Source: Acidobacteriota bacterium (GTDB lineage Bacteria; Acidobacteriota; Vicinamibacteria; Vicinamibacterales; UBA2999). From it: 64,000 bases of DNA. Below the pieces are notes generated by a model, which was given only the letters and a program-made list of their open reading frames with translations, was not told the origin of the DNA and did not search any database. Every line of letters begins with the position of its first letter. Positions within the stretch are counted from its first letter, which is position 1. The stretch covers positions 1 to 64,000 of the forward strand of contig SHUG01000003.1 in assembly GCA_009694735.1 (NCBI GenBank), in the 5' to 3' direction. Shown here piece after piece: positions 1-7,091 of the stretch. The position numbers and the translations under genes were made by a program.

Positions 1-60
1 GTCGTCAGACTGTGCGCGTGGTGCGAAGTGGCGACAAAGACAAAATAATGACAATCGGAG

Positions 61-83
61 ACTCGGCGCCTATACGCCCGAGT
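61..83 (-). terminator. possible hairpin downstream of tRNA-Leu
   Basis: Inverted repeat ACTCGG (61-66) and CCGAGT (78-83) lies about 30 bases past the 3' end of the minus-strand tRNA. It could be a processing or termination hairpin. There is no immediate T-run on the minus strand, only a T-rich stretch further on, so the call is weak. Nothing else is recognised in bases 1-113. Confidence 0.25.
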
Positions 84-113
84 TCCCCGATCACGCTAAG
101 TAGTTGTCGGTGT

Positions 114-200
114 TGGTGCCGGAGGAGGGACTCGAACCCACACACCCTTGCGGATACGGGATTTTGAGTCCCGCGCGTCTGCCAGTTCCGCCACTCCGGC
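114..200 (-). tRNA. tRNA-Leu (anticodon CAA)
   Basis: The minus strand folds as an 87-nt tRNA with a long variable arm, as expected for leucine. The acceptor stem GCCGGAG pairs perfectly with CTCCGGC, followed by an encoded discriminator A and CCA. The anticodon loop CTCAAAA, closed by CGGGA/TCCCG, gives anticodon CAA, which reads UUG. The T-loop is TTCGAGT; one T-stem pair is a T-T mismatch. Confidence 0.95.
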
Positions 201-271
201 CCGAACGATGGATTATATCCTGTCAGGCACCGCCGCTGGCTCGTCTACCTAATCTGCGTCGAATCTGCGGC

Positions 272-676
272 CTACGGCGAGATGATCCGCAGCTTCGGAA
301 AGTAATGCCGATACCGCCGCGCATCCCGGGTGAGCAGGGTGTGGCCGGCCACGGCCGCGTGAGCGCCAATGTAGAAATCCGGGAGCGGAGATCGGCGCTC
401 CCCGCCGCGCCGCCGGTAAACGCGGAACGCCTGGCCGGCCAGAAAGGCGGCCCCCCACGGCAACGACTCGCGATGCAGCATCGTAGTCGGGAATATCTCT
501 TCGACCAAGTCCGCCGAGGCAAAGCCTGACGACACTTCCGCGAAAATGATGGGGTTGATGACAACGGGACCACGGTCCCGGCACAATTGGACCATGGCGT
601 CCGACCAGGATCGCCACTCCGACTCGAGGTCAATGAGGTCGATCAGGACGTTGGAGTCAATCAGCGTCGAGTTCAT
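272..676 (-). CDS. vapC: PIN-domain toxin, VapC family
   Basis: This 134-aa protein is a probable Mg-dependent RNase toxin. The four acidic PIN positions are visible: Asp in the N-terminal IDSNVL motif, Glu in FAEVSS, Asp in PLPDFYIGAHA, and Asp in the late LTRDARRY motif. It starts inside the end of the upstream AbrB-type antitoxin gene (20-bp overlap), so the two are translationally coupled in the usual antitoxin-first order. PIN domains paired with SpoVT/AbrB antitoxins are common. The RNA target cannot be inferred. Confidence 0.88.
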   Translation of the reverse strand: MNSTLIDSNVLIDLIDLESEWRSWSDAMVQLCRDRGPVVINPIIFAEVSSGFASADLVEEIFPTTMLHRESLPWGAAFLAGQAFRVYRRRGGERRSPLPDFYIGAHAAVAGHTLLTRDARRYRHYFPKLRIISP

Positions 677-911
677 CTGGCTCGTCGCGTAGCAGCGCCA
701 TCAGTTCCTTGCTGCTCATGATCATCTTGCCCGTCCCGTTCTCGCGAATGTGCTTCACCAATTTCGCACCGGGACTGAGGGGGTCGGCTTTGGGGTGCAG
801 GACGGCTCGTCCGTCCTCGACCGCAAATTCGACTTCGGTATTTGGAAGCAGCCCCAGCTCTTCCCGAATGTGCTGGGGAATGGTGACTTGGCCCTTGCTG
901 GTAATTCTCAT
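657..911 (-). CDS. AbrB/MazE/SpoVT-family antitoxin
   Basis: This 84-aa protein has the swapped-hairpin AbrB fold signature at its N terminus (RITSKGQVTIPQHIRE, residues 2-17). The acidic C-terminal tail probably wraps the toxin. It precedes and overlaps the PIN toxin gene. Antitoxins of this class normally bind their own promoter, and a double palindrome lies directly against its start codon (913-942). Confidence 0.9.
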   Translation of the reverse strand: MRITSKGQVTIPQHIREELGLLPNTEVEFAVEDGRAVLHPKADPLSPGAKLVKHIRENGTGKMIMSSKELMALLRDEPDELDAD

Positions 912-912
912 G

Positions 913-942
913 GTAAGACTCTTACTGGTAAGAATCTTACCA
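913..942 (-). promoter_or_regulatory. tandem palindromic operator of the vapC/AbrB pair
   Basis: Two copies of the dyad GTAAG-N3-CTTAC sit at 913-925 and 928-940, with centres 15 bp apart. The second extends to a 17-bp palindrome (926-942). They abut the ATG (911) of the antitoxin gene, which is where AbrB-type antitoxins autorepress. The sequence is AT-rich against a GC-rich background. Confidence 0.7.
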
Positions 943-959
943 TACCGCTGGTGGCCTCG

Positions 960-1628
960 CTAAACGCGCGTGCCGTTCCAGGTGCCGCTACACGTTCCGC
1001 CCGAGAAGCTCCCGGTCAACGACCGGCGATCGGACGCCAGATTACCCGTGAACGTGTACAGCGCGTCGACGACCACCGCGAACTGGAGTGTGTTACCCGT
1101 GATCGTGACGTTCACCGTCTGGTTGACGACACCCGCCGCCGGGATGTTGATGACGAACTCATGGAAGCCGCCGGCATTGCGGCGAAGCAGGCCGGTCCAC
1201 TGCACCGATGACGGCAGGCTGGCGGCGCAGCCAGCTCCCTTCGTGATCGTCCCGGCCCAGTTGCCGAACACCGGGTCACCCGCTGCCTGATTCACCGTCA
1301 CGGTTTGCCCGGCGATCGTCAGCGTTGTGCTGCGGGCATCGCCGAGGTTCTCGGCGACGGTGATGCGAACCGTGCCCGGTCCGGTCGCGCTGCCGGCCGA
1401 AGTCACGGAGACAAACGAGCTGCTCGACGCGACCGTCCACGCACAGCTGGCGTTCGTGGTGACGCCAATGGTTGCGCTTCCGCCAACGCCCGCCATGCTC
1501 AACGCCGTGGTCCCAAGCGCGTAAGAGCACGTCGCCGTCGGCGGAGCAGTGGGCGTCGGCGAGGACGGCGTTCTCGAACACGCCACCGCGATCGAAGTCA
1601 GCCAGACCATCAGCCAGAGTCGACGCAC
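960..1628 (-). CDS. BACON-domain lipoprotein
   Basis: Chosen start is GTG at 1628, preceded by GGGAGGG; an ATG at 1685 would add 19 residues. The N terminus is a lipoprotein signal (RRLWLMVWLTSIAVAC), with Cys as the lipidation site, followed by a Ser/Thr/Pro linker. A beta-rich domain of about 80 residues with CAWTVASSSSFVSV and an AGQTVTVNQA end matches the BACON/Ig-like type. The C-terminal ~100 residues form a second beta-rich segment ending in GTCSGTWNGTRV. It probably sits at the cell surface and binds carbohydrate or protein. No neighbour suggests a partner. Confidence 0.7.
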   Translation of the reverse strand: MRRLWLMVWLTSIAVACSRTPSSPTPTAPPTATCSYALGTTALSMAGVGGSATIGVTTNASCAWTVASSSSFVSVTSAGSATGPGTVRITVAENLGDARSTTLTIAGQTVTVNQAAGDPVFGNWAGTITKGAGCAASLPSSVQWTGLLRRNAGGFHEFVINIPAAGVVNQTVNVTITGNTLQFAVVVDALYTFTGNLASDRRSLTGSFSGGTCSGTWNGTRV

Positions 1629-1894
1629 GTACCCTCCCGTTTCGAGGGTAGCGCCAGCTGCGCACCGACACAAGCTCAATGGCATCGCCGTCTCGTCCGT
1701 GAGGTGCTACGCCACGCCGCGGTGAGGCCTGGCATGTCGAGTTGGAGTGTCGGCCGACTCGTGCTAATCAGGACAGCATGTCATCGAAATACTCTGCCGT
1801 TGTCGCCGCCTACCACCAGCGAAACGATCGCCGAGGCGACGCTGACGGCCGACTACACGATCGAATAGGCCCGCCTCACTTACCACATCGGTCG
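1629..1894. other. intergenic region with no recognised feature
   Basis: About 265 bases between two minus-strand genes. Small open frames exist on both strands but none has a recognisable domain or a convincing ribosome-binding site. It presumably holds the promoter of the BACON lipoprotein gene. Confidence 0.4.
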
Positions 1895-4276
1895 TCATAG
1901 GCGCGGGACCCAGGCGAGAGCCACCAGTTGCACTGACACGCCACCGCGCTTCGGCTTCACCAGCACCCGCTCCAGCGGCGCGGCCGACAGATCCCACTCG
2001 GCAGCGACCGCCTGCAGGTTGGCTTCGAGTGCTGCCTGCAGGTCGTGCAACTGTTGCGTGAGCGCCGACACGTTCTCGGACGCCCGTGTCACGTCTTGCG
2101 CCTCACGCCCCACCTTGCCCATGCCCCTGGCCGCCGTGGTCGCGCGCCCCAGCGTGCTGGCGCTCACTGCCTTGCGACCGAGCAGGGCGCCAAAGATCGT
2201 GGCGCCAATCGAGACCGCGGCCGACATCCTGGCGCCGGTCGCCTGTTCGCTTTGTACTTGAACGGCCTGTTCGGCGCGGCGAATGCGATCCTGGATGGTC
2301 GCCAGCCTGGTGGCGTATTTCTCTCGCACCTTGGCCAGCCCCGCGTCTCGGGCCTCGCGCGCGTCGGCACCCAGCCGAATGCGGAAGTCGCGCTCCGACT
2401 CATCAGGCGCCGACAGTATTTTCGCGCCCGGGCTCTTGAAGAGTTCGATCGATTGCGACTGCGCCGCCCACCGCCCAAAGTCTTTTTCCCAGGTGGCGTA
2501 GCTCTTGGGCCTCGCGGCCGCCGCGGGCAAGGCAGCGAAAGTGGCCGACGCGCTCTCTGGCGATTTCAGCAGGTCTTTCACCGCGAAGCCCGCAAGCTCC
2601 GCTTGCTCCCAATCGACTGCCACGGGGCCATCGCCGATCGGCGTGACCACCGCCACCTCGCGCGTCTCATCCAGCTCGAGCTTCGCATCGGAGTACGACA
2701 CCCGCGCCACGCCCAGCACCATGGGGACATGCGAGTCGCCACCCGGAACGAAGTATTGCGTGATCGCGGGATCCAGCACCGGCACGGTAGGCACCAGTGG
2801 CACCAACCCCTTAGGCACCCCAGGCACCGTACGCACTGTAGGCACCGTTGTCAGTGCAGGTGCCGGCCGCGAGGCCGTCAAGGTTCTGATCTCGTCGCGG
2901 CCCAGGGGTCCCCGCAGGTACGAAAGCGCCCAGCGCGTTTCAAAGACCACGGGTGCCTTGTCGTGCACGTTGTGCAGCAAGAACACGCGCTTGCCGAGTG
3001 ACGACAGCAGCCGATCGAGCTTCGCCCGATCGAAACCGGCGCCGGCGCTGCCGGCTGCGCCCTCGAGGCCGTCGAGCACGCGCGCTTTGTCGCGCTCGGT
3101 CTGCAGACGCCCCAGCATCCAGGTGCCGGCATTGGCCAGTGCCTTGTAATCCAGGTCCACCGGGTTCTGGGTGGCCACGGTCAGGCCCAAGCCGAACGCG
3201 CGCGCCTGCTTGAGCAGCGTGAGCAGCGGCGCCTTCGAAGGCGGGTTGGCGACCGGCGGCAAGAACCCGAAAATCTCGTCGAAGTACACCAGCGCCCGCA
3301 GGCTGGAGGTGCCGCGCTGACTGCGCATCCAGCCAACCAGCTCATTGAGCAGCAGCGAGACGAAGAACATCCGCTCCCGATCGTCCAGGTGCGCGATCGA
3401 GATGATGCTGACGCGAGGCCGGCCGTTAACGCCGTAGAGCAGGCTGTCGATGTTCAACGGCTCGCCCTGCAACCACGCGCCGAACCCTGGCGCCGCCAGC
3501 AACTGGTTGAGTTGCACGGCCAGCTCGAAGCGATCCCTGGCGGGGTAGAACGACTCGAGGTCGAGGACACCCACCTCGGTGAGGGGCGGCGTCCGCACCT
3601 GCGCAATCAGTTTCGGCAGGTCGAGATCGGCGCCGGCCCGCCAGGCCTCGGTAAACAAAGTTGACACCAGCACGTGCTCGCGGCTGCGGAGAGGTTCCGC
3701 GGTGACGCCAGCCAGGGTGAGCACGCTCGTGGCGGCGGTGGCGACGCGGTCCGACAGCAACTCCGGGTCGTTGAGGGTCGCCGGCTCCGGAGCCGCGAAC
3801 GATCGCACAATCGAAATCGGCCGGCCGCTCGAGCTGCCGGGCGTGTAAAGCGCGAACTCCGCGGCGTTGCGGAGGCGCTCGATGCGCGACCCGTCCTGAT
3901 CCCACTCGGCCAGGCCCTTCGCCCACCGTGCGGCCTCGGCCTGCCCAAACGCCTCCGCCGACTGCCCGGCCCGGCGCGCCTCGTCTTGGTTCACCCACGG
4001 CGTGAACTCCGCGGCTGACAGCCCGGGAAACGTCAGCAGCAGGTTGCCCAGATCGCCCTTTGGATCGATGGCGATCACCGGCACGCCGTCGATCGCCGCC
4101 TCTTCGATCAGATCGATGCCAAGGCCGGTCTTGCCGCTGCCGGTCATGCCGACGATCACACCGTGCGTCACTAGGTCAGACGAGTCGTACAGCACAGGCA
4201 CGTCGCCACGGATCCTGGTGGCCGGGTCGACTTCGCGACCCAGGTAGAAGAGGCCCAGCTTTTCGAAATCCGTCAC
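1895..4276 (-). CDS. HerA/DUF87-type P-loop ATPase with C-terminal helical region
   Basis: This is a 793-aa ATPase of the HerA/VirB4-like (DUF87) superfamily. Walker A is GMTGSGKT at residues 43-50, followed by AIDPKGDLG. Walker B (VYFDEIFGFL) lies near residue 330, and a sensor region ATQNPVDLDY follows. Residues of about 480-500 are a low-complexity Val/Pro/Thr linker encoded by an octamer-like DNA repeat. The last ~200 residues contain Ala-rich helices and probable coiled coil. The start overlaps the stop of the upstream methyltransferase gene by 4 bp. Related proteins act in DNA end processing or as uncharacterised ATPases; the exact role here is unknown. Confidence 0.75.
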   Translation of the reverse strand: MTDFEKLGLFYLGREVDPATRIRGDVPVLYDSSDLVTHGVIVGMTGSGKTGLGIDLIEEAAIDGVPVIAIDPKGDLGNLLLTFPGLSAAEFTPWVNQDEARRAGQSAEAFGQAEAARWAKGLAEWDQDGSRIERLRNAAEFALYTPGSSSGRPISIVRSFAAPEPATLNDPELLSDRVATAATSVLTLAGVTAEPLRSREHVLVSTLFTEAWRAGADLDLPKLIAQVRTPPLTEVGVLDLESFYPARDRFELAVQLNQLLAAPGFGAWLQGEPLNIDSLLYGVNGRPRVSIISIAHLDDRERMFFVSLLLNELVGWMRSQRGTSSLRALVYFDEIFGFLPPVANPPSKAPLLTLLKQARAFGLGLTVATQNPVDLDYKALANAGTWMLGRLQTERDKARVLDGLEGAAGSAGAGFDRAKLDRLLSSLGKRVFLLHNVHDKAPVVFETRWALSYLRGPLGRDEIRTLTASRPAPALTTVPTVRTVPGVPKGLVPLVPTVPVLDPAITQYFVPGGDSHVPMVLGVARVSYSDAKLELDETREVAVVTPIGDGPVAVDWEQAELAGFAVKDLLKSPESASATFAALPAAAARPKSYATWEKDFGRWAAQSQSIELFKSPGAKILSAPDESERDFRIRLGADAREARDAGLAKVREKYATRLATIQDRIRRAEQAVQVQSEQATGARMSAAVSIGATIFGALLGRKAVSASTLGRATTAARGMGKVGREAQDVTRASENVSALTQQLHDLQAALEANLQAVAAEWDLSAAPLERVLVKPKRGGVSVQLVALAWVPRL

Positions 4277-4863
4277 TGGCGGACCTGGCCGTCGGCGCGG
4301 TACAGGAACAACATGCGGGCCCGGCCTTCGGCGTCGGTGAACGAATCGGCTTTCTCGGGTGTCCAGTCACCCATGCCAAACGAGTGGGCGACGATCCGCG
4401 AGTCGGGCTTGAGCTGGCGGGTGAGGATGGGGCGCAGCTTGAGGTTCGAGGCCGAGAGCAGATAGAGCGTCACCACGGAAGCGCCCGAGACATCGGTCGT
4501 CATCGCGTCCTGCAGCTTGAATGTCACCAGGTGTTCGACGCCTGCCGCCTTGGCGTTGGCGTTGGCTTCGGCGATGCGTTGGGGGTCGATATCGACGCCC
4601 ACACCGCGCGCGCCGTACTTCTTGGCGGCGGTAATCGGGATCCGGCCGTCGCCGCATCCCAAATCGAAGACGACGTCGCTCTTGCTGACGCCGGCCAGCG
4701 TCAACATCCGCTCGACGACCTCCTGCGGAGTGGGGACATACGGGGCTAATTGGGGGGCATCGGGCCGTTTGGCGGCCGGCGCCTGTCCGGCCGTGATTGT
4801 CGGGACGACCAGGAAGAGTGCCAAGCTCAGCTGAAGGGCAATCCTGAACATGGTCGTGAGCAT
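4273..4863 (-). CDS. exported class I SAM-dependent methyltransferase
   Basis: The 196-aa product starts with a Sec signal peptide (RIALQLSLALFLVVPTITAGQA). A Rossmann-type methyltransferase follows: motif I VFDLGCGDGR, an acidic residue at VGVDID, and LQDAMTTD. Its stop overlaps the start of the ATPase gene (ATGA), so the two are translationally coupled. A methyltransferase outside the cytoplasm has no obvious SAM supply, so either the signal acts as a membrane anchor or the domain binds another ligand. The substrate is unknown. Confidence 0.75.
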   Translation of the reverse strand: MLTTMFRIALQLSLALFLVVPTITAGQAPAAKRPDAPQLAPYVPTPQEVVERMLTLAGVSKSDVVFDLGCGDGRIPITAAKKYGARGVGVDIDPQRIAEANANAKAAGVEHLVTFKLQDAMTTDVSGASVVTLYLLSASNLKLRPILTRQLKPDSRIVAHSFGMGDWTPEKADSFTDAEGRARMLFLYRADGQVRQ

Positions 4864-4982
4864 ATCAAGGTGGTCAAAACAGGAGGGTAAAAGCGGTCTA
4901 ACCGTGTGTCGAATCAGGGGTTACTCCGGGCAGAGCCGATCGGGTGAAATTGCCCAAACGCGGCTTTTTTGGCCTATTTTCG

Positions 4983-5011
4983 TTGATTTCGCCTCGTTTC
5001 TCGGCTATACT
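4983..5011 (+). promoter_or_regulatory. sigma-70-type promoter of carD
   Basis: TTGATT (4983-4988) and TATACT (5006-5011) are separated by exactly 17 bases, close to the sigma-70 consensus. Transcription would start near 5018 and leave a leader of about 50 bases before the carD GTG, which has GAGGGG upstream. This is the best promoter in the window. The rest of the 4864-5070 gap shows nothing else. Confidence 0.75.
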
Positions 5012-5070
5012 GACTGAAGCTGATAGCGCACTAACTCCTGCCAGTATCACCATCTCGAAACGAGGGGCAC

Positions 5071-5679
5071 GTGGGATTTAAGATCGGTGACAAGGTCATT
5101 TACCCGAATCATGGGCTCGGGGTTGTCGAGAAGGTCGAAGAGAAGACCATTCTCGGAACCACGTGTGGATTCTTTCACCTCCGGATTCTTTCGAACGAAA
5201 CAACCGTCTTGGTGCCCGTAGCCAACGTCGACAACGTTGGGCTGCGCCGGGCCATTACGGACGAGGAAGTTGAACGACTGTTCCAACTGCTGGGCGACGG
5301 CAAGATCGACAACCACCAGAACTGGAAAGGCCGCTTCAAGGACAACTCAGACAAGATGCGCACCGGTTCCATCTATGACATGGCCGATGTGCTGAAGAGC
5401 CTGACGTTCCTGGCCAAGTCGAAGAGTTTGTCGTTCCGTGAAAAGCGCATGCTCGACCGCGCCAAGGCCCTCATCGTCTCGGAGATTTCCGAAGTGATGC
5501 GGGCCACCGTGGCCGATATCGAAGAGCGGGTCAACACCGCGCTCGAGAAGTGCTTCGTGCAGAAGGCGCGTTCGGCCCAGCGGGCCGCGACCCGTGCGAC
5601 CAAGGCGGCTCCCGCCAAGGCCGCCGCTCGCGTCACGCCGATCCCGGCGCCCGCGCGCCGGCAAGCCCGCGCGTCGTAG
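5071..5679 (+). CDS. carD: CarD/CdnL-family transcription regulator
   Basis: This 202-aa protein begins with the CarD RNA-polymerase-interaction domain (FKIGDKVIYPNHGLGVVEKV, residues 3-22) and continues through the helical DNA-binding part to about residue 160. Known CarD/CdnL proteins bind the RNA polymerase beta subunit and stabilise open complexes at rRNA and housekeeping promoters. The last ~35 residues are an unusual Ala/Arg/Lys-rich basic tail. The start is GTG with GAGGGG 4 bases upstream. Confidence 0.92.
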   Translation: MGFKIGDKVIYPNHGLGVVEKVEEKTILGTTCGFFHLRILSNETTVLVPVANVDNVGLRRAITDEEVERLFQLLGDGKIDNHQNWKGRFKDNSDKMRTGSIYDMADVLKSLTFLAKSKSLSFREKRMLDRAKALIVSEISEVMRATVADIEERVNTALEKCFVQKARSAQRAATRATKAAPAKAAARVTPIPAPARRQARAS

Positions 5680-5707
5680 CGCGCATTGACGTTACACTGA
5701 CGGCGGC

Positions 5708-6427
5708 ATGACTACGCTCATTGCCGCCGTCAGGTCAGTCCTGACCTACGTCGTCGTCTCCCTTTATGTCCTCATTGCTGGCCCGATCGGGCTCGGCATC
5801 GCCATTCCCTTCAAACTCAAAGGCGTGCTCTACGAACTGGGCCACATTGGTGTGGGTCTGGCGCTGGGCCTGGCTGGGATCCGCTATCGGGTCGCCGGCA
5901 CGGAGAAAGTCCCCGCCGGCCGAGCCGTGGTGTTCTGCTCGAACCACGAAAGCAACGTTGACCCGCCGGTGCTGTTTCGGGCACTGCACCGCCGGTTGCA
6001 TGTGCTGTTCAAGGCCGAGCTCAAGAAACTGCCGGTGCTCGGCAAGGTGATGCTGGCGGGCGGCTTCGTCGCGGTGGAACGCGAGCGCAAGGAAGCCTCG
6101 ATGGCGTCGATTGATCGGGCGGCCGATTCCATTCGCGCCGGCAACACCTTCCTGATCTTTCCCGAGGGCACCCGCAGCCGCACGTCGGAGCTCTTGCCAT
6201 TCAAGAAGGGCGGCTTCATCATGGCCATCAAGGCGCAGGCGCCGATCGTGCCGGTGGCGATTTCCGGCGGCCGCGACGCCATGCGCAAGGGCAGCTGGTT
6301 CGTGCGGCCGGTGATGTGCCGCATTCGTATTGGGGAGCCCGTGGAGACGACCGGGATGGACGTGGACGATCGCGATAAGTTGATCGAAGTCGTTCGGGCA
6401 CGAATCGAAGCGTTGCTAAAAACCTAG
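5708..6427 (+). CDS. plsC: 1-acyl-sn-glycerol-3-phosphate acyltransferase
   Basis: PlsC-type membrane acyltransferase (239 aa) that makes phosphatidic acid from lysophosphatidic acid and an acyl donor. N-terminal membrane segments cover residues 10-60. The catalytic HX4D motif is NHESNVD (His80, Asp85). The substrate-binding block FPEGTRSR lies near residue 155. It sits 8 bases before a DUF4126 gene. Confidence 0.9.
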   Translation: MTTLIAAVRSVLTYVVVSLYVLIAGPIGLGIAIPFKLKGVLYELGHIGVGLALGLAGIRYRVAGTEKVPAGRAVVFCSNHESNVDPPVLFRALHRRLHVLFKAELKKLPVLGKVMLAGGFVAVERERKEASMASIDRAADSIRAGNTFLIFPEGTRSRTSELLPFKKGGFIMAIKAQAPIVPVAISGGRDAMRKGSWFVRPVMCRIRIGEPVETTGMDVDDRDKLIEVVRARIEALLKT

Positions 6428-6434
6428 GGGTCTG

Positions 6435-7016
6435 ATGGACCTACTCGCGACCCTCGGACGCACGCTCGGGTTCTCGCTCGCCGCGGGCGTCAACCTGTAC
6501 GCCACTGTGGCCGTGCTCGGCCTGGCCGCGCGCTTTGACTGGGTGCAACTTCCCGAACAGTTCCAGGTCTTCAACAACCCGTGGGTGATCGGCGCGGCCG
6601 GTGTGCTTTACGTGGTCGAATTTGTCGCCGACAAGATTCCGTGGGTCGATTCCATTTGGGACTCGGTCCACACGGTCATCCGCCCGGTGGGCGGCGCCTT
6701 GATCGCGGTCGCGGCGCTGGGCGACGCGTCGCCGGTTACGGTCGGGCTGATCGCGCTACTCGGGGGCACCGCCGCGGCCGGCAGTCACATCACCAAGGCC
6801 GGCACCCGTGTCGCCATCAACACGAGCCCTGAACCGTTCACCAACTGGTTTGCGAGTCTGGCGGAAGACGCGTTCGTGATTGGCTTGAGCCTGCTGACCT
6901 TGAAGTTCCCGCTACTGGCGCTGCTCGTCAGCGTGACGGTTCTCGTGATGATCGGGTGGCTGGCGCGCCGTTTGTGGCGCTGGCTACGCCCCGGCGACCC
7001 CGCGCCGCCGGTCTAG
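6435..7016 (+). CDS. DUF4126 membrane protein
   Basis: This 193-aa polytopic protein matches the DUF4126 family: an N-terminal LGFSLAAGVNLYATV segment, the central KIPWVDSIWDSVHTVIRPVGGAL signature region, and a GSHITKAGTR loop. It has four to five predicted membrane helices. The function of the family is not established. It follows plsC by 8 bases, so cotranscription is likely. Confidence 0.8.
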   Translation: MDLLATLGRTLGFSLAAGVNLYATVAVLGLAARFDWVQLPEQFQVFNNPWVIGAAGVLYVVEFVADKIPWVDSIWDSVHTVIRPVGGALIAVAALGDASPVTVGLIALLGGTAAAGSHITKAGTRVAINTSPEPFTNWFASLAEDAFVIGLSLLTLKFPLLALLVSVTVLVMIGWLARRLWRWLRPGDPAPPV

Positions 7017-7091
7017 AACCTCGACGGGGGTGCCGGGAATGGCTTGCGGGGAGGCCATTCGTGACGGGACCAGACGCAGTAAAGTGACCTC

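Noticed and set aside
1764-1997. 77-aa minus-strand open frame in the 1.6-1.9 kb gap
   Set aside because: It overlaps the ATPase gene end in another frame and has no recognisable motif or ribosome-binding site.
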